IMG/VR virus record: IMGVR_UViG_3300033148_004847
Location: 1-31,430 of that record
Direction: 5' to 3' (one strand)
DNA from: a virus
Length of the DNA stretch: 31,430 bases
Shown here: one piece after another, positions 5,948 to 13,043 of the stretch
Numbering within the stretch: the first letter of the stretch is position 1
Layout: every line of letters starts with the position of its first letter
The notes under the pieces: model-generated
Told to the model about the DNA's origin: nothing
The model's input: only the letters and a program-made list of their open reading frames with translations
The model's database searches: none
Program-made: the position numbers and the translations under genes

Positions 5948-6391
5948 TCAGAACCCCGTTTCCACAAAGCCTTCTTCAGCAGGGCTGCTGGGCTCCCTAC
6001 CATGCCGCCCAACGAAATCGAACCATCGACAGAGCTTTCCCAACTTATTATCAGTTGTCACTTCACTTCCCTGCCTGTTGCTGTCTTCCGTGCTCATCAG
6101 TCTAAGGTTGTCCGGTGAGTCGTTCCGCCTATTGCCGTCGATATGATCCACCCTGCATTCGTCCGGTATCGCTCGCCTGTGAATCAGCATCCACACAAGT
6201 CGGTTAGCGTAGACTACCCCTACCCTGCCGTCGTACTTGAACTGATACCGTGTTCTGCCTTTGTATATGTTAGGCACCTTCTTCGACCACCTTCTTCTGC
6301 GGCAATGGTAATAATAAACAGACCTACCTTCCAGCCGCAGAAGAAACAGTTTGATCCTATTCAGACAATACTGCTCCACCTCCGAAGGCAT
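5948..6391 (-). CDS. HNH endonuclease (free-standing homing type)
   Basis: The 147-residue protein has an HNH_3-type core at about residues 80-115: YANRLVWMLIHRR, then VDHIDGNRRNDSPDNLRLMS, with the conserved H, N and N/H positions. Such proteins cut DNA and are often selfish elements inserted between phage genes. The N-terminus is basic and Tyr/Arg-rich, probably DNA-binding. GGAGG lies about 11 bases upstream and the ATG follows directly on the TAG of the radical SAM gene. Its place inside a sugar-modification operon fits a mobile intergenic insertion rather than a role in that pathway. Confidence 0.85.
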   Translation of the reverse strand: MPSEVEQYCLNRIKLFLLRLEGRSVYYYHCRRRRWSKKVPNIYKGRTRYQFKYDGRVGVVYANRLVWMLIHRRAIPDECRVDHIDGNRRNDSPDNLRLMSTEDSNRQGSEVTTDNKLGKLCRWFDFVGRHGREPSSPAEEGFVETGF

Positions 6392-7084
6392 CTAATTTCT
6401 ATCCTCCCATCTGGCAAACACAAGGGGTTCTTTCTCCAACTGCTTCAACCCTCTGGCCAGCGTAGGTGTCGGAAACTCGATCCGACCTTCCATCGCTTCC
6501 CGTTGAATCCGGAGTCTGTCCGAGGTACGAAGCGTATGGATACAATGCTGGCAGAAGTCCTCTCGCCCTTCTGATATCGGCTGCTTGCTGTAAGGATCGA
6601 CCCTCAACAGCCGTCCCAGAGCCGCAGCATGAACACAGAACGAGAAGCCGTAGCAGTCGAACAATTTGCCACAGGCTTTCGCTGTACATTCCCTGTCGTC
6701 GAACCCGAGCATGGCAGACATTCCCAGATCGGCGGGGCTGATAGCCCACGGCTTGTGATCTGAATGATCGCTGACTCGGAACCGAATCGGTATCCCGATC
6801 TGATTCATCGTTCCGTTAGTGAACGAATGCGTCAATAGCTTCGGCTCCGGCCAGGTCCGCTCTATAGCTTCTACAATTCCCGAAAGGTTCGGATGCATTG
6901 AAGGCTCACCACCGGTGAGGCGAATCCGGTCGGGTTGTATCTTGTGTTTGTGTAAAATAGCTCCAACTTCCTCGACAGCTCCGATCGACAAATCAGAGTC
7001 ATCCCACGGGATCACACCCTCGTAACGATTACACCACTTGCAGGTCATATTGCATCGATACGTAGGAACTACACCGAACTGCAT
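6392..7084 (-). CDS. radical SAM protein with Cys-rich C-terminal domain
   Basis: The 230-residue protein begins MQFGVVPTYRCNMTCKWC, giving the CX3CX2C iron-sulfur motif (C11, C15, C18), followed by LTGGEPSMHP, the SAM-binding GGE motif. The C-terminal half has Cys pairs (ECTAKACGK, FSFCVHA, DFCQHC) that could hold a second cluster in a SPASM-like way. SPASM-type enzymes act on peptides, proteins or sugars by radical chemistry. Substrate unknown. A tandem paralogue lies directly upstream at 7200-7907. An in-frame GTG at 7114 is an alternative start; the ATG at 7084 was chosen because GGAAG precedes it and it fits the paralogue's N-terminal length. Confidence 0.8.
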   Translation of the reverse strand: MQFGVVPTYRCNMTCKWCNRYEGVIPWDDSDLSIGAVEEVGAILHKHKIQPDRIRLTGGEPSMHPNLSGIVEAIERTWPEPKLLTHSFTNGTMNQIGIPIRFRVSDHSDHKPWAISPADLGMSAMLGFDDRECTAKACGKLFDCYGFSFCVHAAALGRLLRVDPYSKQPISEGREDFCQHCIHTLRTSDRLRIQREAMEGRIEFPTPTLARGLKQLEKEPLVFARWEDRN

Positions 7085-7199
7085 CAACTTCCAGCCTTCT
7101 CTCACTTCGTACACGCCTTTCTGTATGAAAATTGAGGCAGCGGACGCTCAAAAGTAACGCAACCTGTCACTCGAATTCAAAACTAATTCTTTGCAAAAA

Positions 7200-7907
7200 T
7201 CAATGCTTCAACTCCTGAAACCTAGGAAGCTTTCTAGGTACTTTCTTCAATGCCTCTGCAAACGTCGGCGTAGGAAACTTGATCCGACCTTCCATTGCGG
7301 CCTGCTGAATCTCGTTTTTCTTCTTCACACTCAGCGATAGTACGCAATGGCAACACAGATCCCTTCTGCCGCTCAATACGGGTCTACTACTGTGAATGCC
7401 TTCCAGACCGAGCAATCTGACCAGCGGCGATGCCTGAGCACAAGGAGAGAATCCAAAAGCATCAAAACCGAATCCACATCTTGACTGCAATGTACAACAG
7501 TTTCCCTTTTCAAATCCTCTCACTGGTTCCAAACCCAAATCGGCGGGGCTGAGCATGTAAGGCTGGTGGACTTTCTTTGCCAAAGGACTGCAATACAACC
7601 TGGCAGAAATCTCGGCGGGGATTCGATAGGTGCCATTGCCGAACACCATAATCCGCTAGGGTATCCATACATCCTTCAGAATTCCGTAGCATCGGAGGAA
7701 ATCTGGATGCATCAAGGGTTCACCACCGCTGATCTTGAGCTTACGTATGGCAATTCCTATATCCTTCACTCTCTCTCCGGCCAAAACAAGGTCGTCAGCT
7801 TTCAAGTAACTGTCCGGCCACGGTCGAAGATCGAAGAATCGCATGCACCACTTGCAACGGCTGTTGCAATCGTAAGTCAAGCAGACTTCGTAGCAAACAG
7901 TTTTCAA
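7200..7907 (-). pseudogene. radical SAM paralogue interrupted by an in-frame amber codon
   Basis: Residues 1-83 carry CNSRCKWC and ISGGEPLMHP; a TAG at 7656-7658 then ends the frame. The same frame continues as MVFGNGTYRIP to the Cys-rich C-terminal domain, ending EGRIKFPTPTFAEAL. Aligned with the tandem paralogue at 6392-7084 (shared AISPADLG/MLSPADLG and EGRI.FPTPT), the protein is collinear over its whole length of 235 codons, so only the one codon separates the halves. Translation starts at TTG 7907 with AAAGGA eight bases upstream, directly after the previous TAA. The restart ATG at 7649 has no good ribosome binding site. It may be a nonsense mutation, suppressed readthrough, or a two-piece protein. 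Confidence 0.75.
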
Positions 7908-8414
7908 TTATGCTTCCTTTCGGTTTCGTCGGCAGTCTTTATTGTTCTTTCCTACTCTAAACGCTTCGATCACCGTCCGGGCGATGGCGTCGGCTTTAGT
8001 CTCGCCATATCGCATCACATGCGCCAGATGGTCCCGCGGACGAATGCCACACTGATGCTTGCCTATTTGTTGGTCGAAAATCAGAATCGTGTCGGCCCCT
8101 TGTGCTTCAGCCCACGCGAGTACCGCGAACGCCGCAGCGGGACTGGTTGACCATCGCGGACCATGGTAAACAGCACGCAATGCGACCTGGCGAGGATCAG
8201 TCAAGTCGCACTTGACATAGTTGAAGAACTTCGGGCAGGCAGCGTCTGGAGTGACCAAAACTCGACACAGCGGTCCATTAGGTGGCTTGTAATCGAGATC
8301 ATGGTGACGAATCCATTGCCATCCCATGATCTCCGCGAGCACCACATCCATCTTGGGGTCGGGTTGCAGGTCATTCGGCATTGCGTGTTCCTTTCTCACG
8401 TCGGGCTTGCTCAT
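7908..8414 (-). CDS. phage ABA-sandwich domain-like protein
   Basis: The 168-residue protein has MDVVLAEIMGWQWI, then RWSTSPAAAFAVLAWA and a late ETKADAIARTVIEAFR. The order LVAE.MGW, then a W/Y-S-T-A-A pattern, then an A..A...A helix, resembles the small 'phage ABA sandwich' (BC1881-like) family common in phages, whose function is unknown. The ATG at 8414 overlaps the TGA of an 18-codon ORF (ATGA). A second ATG at 8381 has a better AAAGGA site and could be the real start. It separates the radical SAM pair from the small genes upstream. Confidence 0.65.
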   Translation of the reverse strand: MSKPDVRKEHAMPNDLQPDPKMDVVLAEIMGWQWIRHHDLDYKPPNGPLCRVLVTPDAACPKFFNYVKCDLTDPRQVALRAVYHGPRWSTSPAAAFAVLAWAEAQGADTILIFDQQIGKHQCGIRPRDHLAHVMRYGETKADAIARTVIEAFRVGKNNKDCRRNRKEA

Positions 8415-8467
8415 GGTTGATCCCCCGCTGGAAATGCCAGGCCGCCGTCGTCTTGATTCTTAGTCAT
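8411..8467 (-). CDS. 18-residue coupled ORF (DGGLAFP peptide)
   Basis: The ORF MTKNQDDGGLAFPAGDQP has GAAGGGAG before its ATG. It overlaps the upstream gene by ATGA at its start and the downstream gene by ATGA at its end. DGGxAFP is the N-terminal signature of a common small phage protein family, so this may be the truncated remnant of one, kept as a translational relay. Confidence 0.45.
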   Translation of the reverse strand: MTKNQDDGGLAFPAGDQP

Positions 8468-8697
8468 TGCTCGTCTCCCTTCGCTTTCTCCAAGTTATGG
8501 ATCGTGTCCATCACTTGTTGGTCGTTAACGAGATATTTGACGTGTGAGCCGATCCACACTGCGATGATAATGGCTGGACTGACCTCATAACCGCTGTCTT
8601 TGTCGATCAACCGTATGACCTCTTCGGCGTGTTCGGGTGTAATGCGAGGTATAGCCTCAATCGGGTAGAGCGCTCCGTGTGGGAATTCGGTCATCAT
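8464..8697 (-). CDS. hypothetical small phage protein
   Basis: This 77-residue protein (MMTEFPHGALYPIEAIPRITPEHAEEVIRL) is not recognised. It is mainly helical, with a hydrophobic middle segment (PAIIIAVWIGSHV) too short and interrupted to call as a membrane helix. AAAGGA lies five to seven bases before two adjacent ATG codons. Its TGA overlaps the ATG of the 18-codon ORF that follows, so the three genes from here leftwards are probably translated as one coupled set. Confidence 0.65.
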   Translation of the reverse strand: MMTEFPHGALYPIEAIPRITPEHAEEVIRLIDKDSGYEVSPAIIIAVWIGSHVKYLVNDQQVMDTIHNLEKAKGDEQ

Positions 8698-8790
8698 TCT
8701 TTCCTTTCATCTTCCTCGAACACTTCTAACTTCAATCACAACTAATTCTCAGTCAAACCGAACAGTCAACCAACTTGCTACCCTGAATAC

Positions 8791-8898
8791 TTATCTGGGA
8801 TTGTCTACCGCAGACAGAGCCAGTTCAGGAGTCGAGTACCACTCGCCACGGTTGTCGGGAAATACATCCTTGGCAAATTCCTTAGCCATCAGCAACAC
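8791..8898 (-). CDS. 35-residue ORF of unknown function
   Basis: In a 234-base gap, a GTG at 8898 preceded by AAGGAAGG opens a short frame, MLLMAKEFAKDVFPDNRGEWYSTPELA and onward, to a TAA at 8791. Composition and codon choice look like the neighbours, and the ribosome binding site is strong. The rest of the gap (8698-8790 and 8899-8931) shows nothing further. Confidence 0.4.
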   Translation of the reverse strand: MLLMAKEFAKDVFPDNRGEWYSTPELALSAVDNPR

Positions 8899-8931
8899 CG
8901 TTCACCTTCCTTTCTACACTCCTTTCTTCTA

Positions 8932-9553
8932 TTATCGAACCTTCTCGTAGCACTGCATAAACTTGTGCTCCCACAACAACTTTACATCGTCGCCTATGAT
9001 GTCCAGAAACATTTTGATTCCGTACTCTGCATGATCGATCCAGCCGCCGCAACGCTTCAGCCGACGCCATCGATTGGGTCTCTTTACATCGTCAAACAAT
9101 ATGCAACCACCGATCCTCAACAGTTCATAGACCAACAAGGCATCGTCTAAGACGGAGTAGGCGGAGTGCTCTCCATCCACCATGCAAAGGTCCAACTTGC
9201 TCCGAGCAATTCCGAAAAAACCATGACTAGTCTCCAGCATCTTCCTCAACGCAGTCGCCGAAGTGGATCGATGCAAGCTGCAACGCCGCAGCCACGGACT
9301 CAGATTCCAGACAGCACTCTGTCTCCAACGGAAGCCAGGGGTCGATACCAACGGCTCTGCTATCTGGATGGGTAAGCACGTTCTGCATCATCCAGGTCAA
9401 ACTCTGTCCCTCGTACACTCCAATCTCCAGATAGGTGATCGGCTTGCCAGCCCACATCGGGAGTACATATTCCTCAAATGTGGCTTGGTTCCTTCTCCTG
9501 AACCAGTTTCGAGTGAACCGAAAATCATGCTTAGTTTGCTCTGTATCTATCAT
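8932..9553 (-). pseudogene. class I SAM methyltransferase broken by a frameshift
   Basis: The first frame starts at 9553 (ATGA overlap with the glycosyltransferase gene) and encodes a SAM-binding motif (YLEIGVYEGQSL) and GIDPW; it then runs out of homology and stops at 9227. From about 9315 the +1 frame takes over with AVWNLSPWLRRCSLHRS, LDLCMVDGEHSAYSVLDD and LFDDVKR, ending at 8932. Together these form one recognisable methyltransferase of about 206 residues, related to small phage/glycan methyltransferases. From memory, relatives have roughly 15 residues between the DPW and NLSPW segments against about six here, so a small deletion causing the shift is likely. A sequencing error or programmed shift cannot be excluded. 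Confidence 0.65.
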
Positions 9554-10419
9554 ACTGACCTCACCTTGTCCAAGTGCTTGTTGCTCACCTTGCCCCTCCA
9601 CTCTGCCATACCTCCGACATTCTCCCGCAGGCACTCGTCATATATTGGCAGCCACAAATCGCATCCTCTCTTGCTCTTGTTAGGTCGGCAGCAAGATGAT
9701 CCATGGTAATGATATATCGAAACATCCTCGTGCTTGAGTTGTGCGGACTTCAAATGCGGCGACGAATTCCACTTCCCAAGATCAGTGGCTACAACGAACT
9801 CAGCCATGTTGAACTTCGGCATCGCCAAGTGCTGAGCTACCTCGTCGGGAATAAACATGCTGCTGGCAATCTCACTCCACATGAGCCACATCGAAAGCAC
9901 GGGGGAATCGGGACGGCAAGCCACTACTCCGCAATTCAACGCCGGGTACCGATTCTTCAACAATTCTTCCACTAAACGCTGGTCTATATCTCGAAACAGC
10001 CGCAACCGTGCCAACCGCTTAGAGACTCTGTTTCCCAATGTAGTCCAATCACACCATTGCGTTGCTGCATATCCGTGTTGAGAAGCCAGATCCATCAAAA
10101 CATGCAACGGACCGTGGATCGTCGTGTCGCAATCCAGATACAGAGTAACTTCCCTCTGCTCTTGCATGACCAAAATGCGGTCCAAAGCCTGTCGCTTCTT
10201 TCCGTTCAGCTTGGCAAACCTATTGCTTCCACCAGCTTCCGGTCGAAACTTCCAGTATGCCGACAATCTTGGATCTACTGCTATTCTGCTAACGATCTCC
10301 GCCGACTGGGGCCAAACGTAAATCAAAACCTTGCCATCCCAATGCTTCCTCAACGTATAGAGCGAACATACCAAATACGGGAGATGTGCCGGACCGCTCA
10401 CATAATAGATCACCTGCAT
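9550..10419 (-). CDS. GT8-like glycosyltransferase
   Basis: The 289-residue protein starts MQVIYYVSGPAHLPYLVCSL and has VTLYLDCDTTIHG with a DxD at residues 96-98, then PALNCGVVACRPDSP and HYHGSS. This order (N-terminal sheet, LDxD, NxGV, HxHG) resembles family 8-type GT-A glycosyltransferases, which use UDP-sugars and a divalent metal. The start at 10419 has a very strong AGGAGG eight bases upstream and overlaps the FkbM gene by ten bases; a longer in-frame extension to 10563 was rejected. No membrane helix is seen. Acceptor unknown. Confidence 0.78.
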   Translation of the reverse strand: MQVIYYVSGPAHLPYLVCSLYTLRKHWDGKVLIYVWPQSAEIVSRIAVDPRLSAYWKFRPEAGGSNRFAKLNGKKRQALDRILVMQEQREVTLYLDCDTTIHGPLHVLMDLASQHGYAATQWCDWTTLGNRVSKRLARLRLFRDIDQRLVEELLKNRYPALNCGVVACRPDSPVLSMWLMWSEIASSMFIPDEVAQHLAMPKFNMAEFVVATDLGKWNSSPHLKSAQLKHEDVSIYHYHGSSCCRPNKSKRGCDLWLPIYDECLRENVGGMAEWRGKVSNKHLDKVRSV

Positions 10420-11099
10420 CGCTGGAACCTCCTGATCTCGCTCGGAAAACAGCAGTAACGTGGATCGAACAGGCACGGTCTCACGTAAGCCACATCGTGC
10501 TGCCCCTGGTGCGGTCGCTTCGTATGACTCCATTGAGCGAAGAAACCGTTCGATATCATCCAATCGTCTATCTCAACCGTCGTAGGCCAGTCCTCCGGAC
10601 AGTTGGATGTCATCTCGATGTTGACCACATCTATCTCTTTTACAAACTCCCGTCCACCGCGAAGCACCTCCAATTCACTCCCTTCGCAATCCAACCACAG
10701 CAAGGATTTTTTCCCAGGCGGAGGCATGGGCCAAAAGTCGTCCATCTTTGCGACCTTCACTGGGAACGAAACAATGTGCTCATCTTCCTTCGCCATCACA
10801 CTCTTCAGTGTAGAGCCATCCCTGTGACGCCTCTTGCTGTGCAGAACACCTTCTCCACTAGACGATCCGAAGGCCACGTTGTTCAACATCCCTGGATATT
10901 TCTTCTCTATGTCTCGATATGTCTTGGGATGGGGCTCTACGCCCAGAATCTTCACAACTGGCCACTCCTCCACAAATACATCTATCTCTTCATAACGTCC
11001 ACCCACTCCAACCTGATATATGTAGTCCGGCCGCCAGCCCAAGTTGATCGATACACCTACAACAGCAATTCCCGACCGCCTGAACAATCTACCTGGCAT
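10410..11099 (-). CDS. FkbM-family methyltransferase
   Basis: The 229-residue protein has a Rossmann-type SAM motif (QVGVGG, 29-34), GVEPHP (53-58) and the FkbM signature LLWLDCEGSELEVLRGG (133-149), followed by VVNIEM. FkbM enzymes O-methylate sugars or polyketides and are common in glycan clusters. The ATG at 11099 has GGAG about ten bases upstream. That site lies inside a 33-bp sequence repeated at 11645-11677, so this gene's leader has been duplicated. The C-terminal about 20 residues are Arg/Cys-rich and do not look like the family core. Confidence 0.82.
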   Translation of the reverse strand: MPGRLFRRSGIAVVGVSINLGWRPDYIYQVGVGGRYEEIDVFVEEWPVVKILGVEPHPKTYRDIEKKYPGMLNNVAFGSSSGEGVLHSKRRHRDGSTLKSVMAKEDEHIVSFPVKVAKMDDFWPMPPPGKKSLLWLDCEGSELEVLRGGREFVKEIDVVNIEMTSNCPEDWPTTVEIDDWMISNGFFAQWSHTKRPHQGQHDVAYVRPCLFDPRYCCFPSEIRRFQRCR

Positions 11100-11130
11100 T
11101 GAATCAGTCTCCAAAATGTTTTATCGATGA
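11098..11130. repeat. 33-bp direct repeat, copy 1
   Basis: The 33 bases are identical to 11645-11677. This copy covers the 3' end of the 108-residue gene and the ribosome binding site plus AT of the start codon of the FkbM gene. Confidence 0.95.
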
Positions 11131-11430
11131 CGAATGCGTTTCGGGCCGAGAAACGGGTTCTGGAGCCACCGGAATCGCTTCCGGTGCAGAAACGGCCTTC
11201 CACTGTTTATCCCAGGCTTGCTGTACCTGTAGTTGTTCATCTTGCTTGATGGCAGTTGCTTTTGGATTCACCAATGGACGAGGACCAAGTTCGACCCATG
11301 ATTCACCTTCAAACTCCGTCAGTAGTTTTGCGGGGACCGTGTTGCCGCATTGAAGCCGGTTCTGTAAAACCTTGCGGCGTCGTGATTTAGCTCCTTCGGC
11401 TAATAGAGTCAGCTTGATTTCACTTGCCAT
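11104..11430 (-). CDS. unknown protein in an apparent insertion
   Basis: The 108-residue protein starts MASEIKLTLLAEGAKSRRRK. A basic N-terminal third is followed by a Glu/Gln-rich helix and a Pro/Ala/Glu-rich C-terminus (APEAIPVAPEPVSRPE). No family is recognised. AAGGA lies about eight bases before the ATG. The gene and the 237-base non-coding stretch upstream are bounded by a 33-bp direct repeat, so the segment looks like a later insertion between the glycosyltransferase and FkbM genes. Its last nine codons lie within one repeat copy, so the C-terminus may have been created by the insertion. Confidence 0.6.
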   Translation of the reverse strand: MASEIKLTLLAEGAKSRRRKVLQNRLQCGNTVPAKLLTEFEGESWVELGPRPLVNPKATAIKQDEQLQVQQAWDKQWKAVSAPEAIPVAPEPVSRPETHSSSIKHFGD

Positions 11431-11644
11431 GATACATTCCTTGTAAGCTAAGGGTTTTTCAATCAAGTTACTAGTTATACGGCGGCAGAAAGGTATTTTG
11501 TTAGGCCAATATAATCATCAATCAGACCGTGGAGACGGGTGGTACGTTTGGGAAGATCCTGGGTAGCGGTTTGCCGGAGAGTGCTGATAAAGCAATTGAA
11601 CAACGTCTAAGCTCGGCAATGTAATCGAGAGCTTCCTGCAAGAA
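11431..11644. other. non-coding stretch inside the inserted segment
   Basis: This gap holds no convincing gene. On the minus strand a 39-codon frame from a TTG at about 11635 (LQEALDYIAELRRCS and onward to a TGA) has some protein-like character but no proper ribosome binding site; it may be a gene remnant. No terminator or promoter is clear. Confidence 0.4.
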
Positions 11645-11677
11645 ATTGAATCAGTCTCCAAAATGTTTTATCGATGA
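11645..11677. repeat. 33-bp direct repeat, copy 2
   Basis: Identical to 11098-11130. This copy overlaps the TAA stop of the glycosyltransferase gene at 11668 and carries the same GGAG site, but the ATG that follows in copy 1 is ATT here, so no gene starts. Confidence 0.95.
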
Positions 11678-12450
11678 TGAAAGAGGGCGAACGGCTTCTC
11701 CACACTTAGGTCGGTCAACGGAGTCCGCTTCATCGAAACAACTACAGGTTCTATTCCGAAGAAAGCGTCTCCCACCGTCTTTATTCCATACCTCTTCTCC
11801 AAACTATAGGTAATAACCTGATCGCCACCGACATATTTGTTCGGATGCCTGCCATGAAGCTCGTCCCAATCCTCCAGCATATCGTCGAAGATGTCGGCAT
11901 CGGTAGCATAACAAAAACAATAATTCAAACCAACATGAGGGTCAACTCTATCCAATCCGCTCCCACTCGATTCCCGCCAAAAGAAAAATGGCCAAGGATA
12001 GATAGTCAACGGTATCTGCACACGACTCCCCAACCCATCCTTGTCATCCAACAGCTTCAAAGCAGTTTGAAACCGATCCGAGAATTCGGGGGTCGGCATA
12101 CAATCAAAATCAGTGTAGATAAATCTGTCGCAATAATCCAAGGCACGATACAATAGGAAAGCTTTATTCCAGAACGGATGATATCCAGTGGGATGACACT
12201 TCCCCCGATCGTCCACCTGAACGATTCTACGGACTCCCATCTTTTTCAATCTGTCGGTGGCCCACTCGCCAGCGGTAATATACAAAACGGAACCTAGCAT
12301 GAAGTCTCGGTAGGGATCCTTAAAGGAACGCTCTATATCCTCATCCAACAGTCTAGCATCCCGACGCTGCCTTCTATCTAGCAGACGACCAAATGCCCTG
12401 CGATTACCTTTGCCATCGCCATACAAAATCCGGATGAACGTCAAATCCAT
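11668..12450 (-). CDS. GT-A-like glycosyltransferase
   Basis: The 260-residue protein has FIYTDFDCMPTPEF with a DxD at residues 114-116 and an N-terminal nucleotide-binding-like strand (MDLTFIRILYGDGKG). YHPFWNKAFLLYRAL before the DxD and KYVGGDQVITYSL near the end fit a GT-A fold with a late catalytic or acceptor loop. The ATG at 12450 has a perfect GGAGG five bases upstream and overlaps the preceding methyltransferase by ten bases. The stop lies inside the 33-bp repeat. It is not closely similar to the other three glycosyltransferases, so distinct donors or acceptors are likely. Confidence 0.75.
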   Translation of the reverse strand: MDLTFIRILYGDGKGNRRAFGRLLDRRQRRDARLLDEDIERSFKDPYRDFMLGSVLYITAGEWATDRLKKMGVRRIVQVDDRGKCHPTGYHPFWNKAFLLYRALDYCDRFIYTDFDCMPTPEFSDRFQTALKLLDDKDGLGSRVQIPLTIYPWPFFFWRESSGSGLDRVDPHVGLNYCFCYATDADIFDDMLEDWDELHGRHPNKYVGGDQVITYSLEKRYGIKTVGDAFFGIEPVVVSMKRTPLTDLSVEKPFALFHHR

Positions 12451-13043
12451 TCCTTCCTCCACATCAATTCCGGTTGCCTGGGTTTCTCGACTACGCATAT
12501 TCTAGCTGCGAAGTGAAGCATCGGTCCGATTCCTTTTCGCACCTTTCCCAAATTCCTAGCGAGTTCGGTCAACCAATTCACAGTGGTAATTAACCCCATA
12601 GGATTATTAGTTCTAGGTCGAACGAAGGAAGATCGAAGATCTTCTATCGCATACAATCCACCCGGAGAAACGTAAGGCCAGAGCACCCGAAAGCTGGTCT
12701 GCTGCTCCTTCATCTTGTGGCCACCGTCATCGATCACTATGTCCATCGGTCCGATCTTCTCGGCTACTTCTTTTAGAAATACTTCATCCGCCTGGTCTCC
12801 AACGAACACTTCGAAACCCTCTGAGTCTTCCGGCATGACCAAATCAATTCCATATATCTTGCTATTCGGAAAGTAACACTTCCATGCTCGCAGTGAGTTA
12901 CCCTCTTTGACGCCGATCTCCAGCAATGTAGTCGGCTGCGAGCAACGCGACTCCATCAACTCCTCGTAAAGCAAAGCATACAAATGGTCTGCCTTGTCCG
13001 TTCCGTATTTCTTAAATAGTTCGTGAAGCCTGGAATTCTTCAT
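12441..13043 (-). CDS. class I SAM methyltransferase (sugar O-methyltransferase type)
   Basis: The 200-residue protein has KKYGTDKADHLYALLYEELM, then LLEIGVKEGNSLRAWKCYFP (SAM motif I), KIYGIDL, VGDQADEVFL, DIVIDDGGHKMKEQQTSF and PGGLYAIEDL. This matches the family of macrolide- and cephamycin-type methyltransferases (TylF/CmcI-like), where IDDGGH contributes metal and SAM binding. Many relatives in glycan clusters methylate sugar hydroxyls. The ATG overlaps the previous gene's TGA by ATGA. The C-terminal 30 residues are basic and less conserved in appearance. Confidence 0.82.
   Translation of the reverse strand: MKNSRLHELFKKYGTDKADHLYALLYEELMESRCSQPTTLLEIGVKEGNSLRAWKCYFPNSKIYGIDLVMPEDSEGFEVFVGDQADEVFLKEVAEKIGPMDIVIDDGGHKMKEQQTSFRVLWPYVSPGGLYAIEDLRSSFVRPRTNNPMGLITTVNWLTELARNLGKVRKGIGPMLHFAARICVVEKPRQPELMWRKEWI

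Noticed and set aside
7656-7658. TAG reassigned to an amino acid
   Set aside because: TAG ends several well-supported genes here (for example at 16548 and 20250), so general reassignment is unlikely. Local readthrough remains possible.
8882-9070. 62-codon minus frame overlapping the methyltransferase gene
   Set aside because: It is out of frame with the methyltransferase motifs and gives no recognisable protein; the shorter frame from 8898 is a better candidate.
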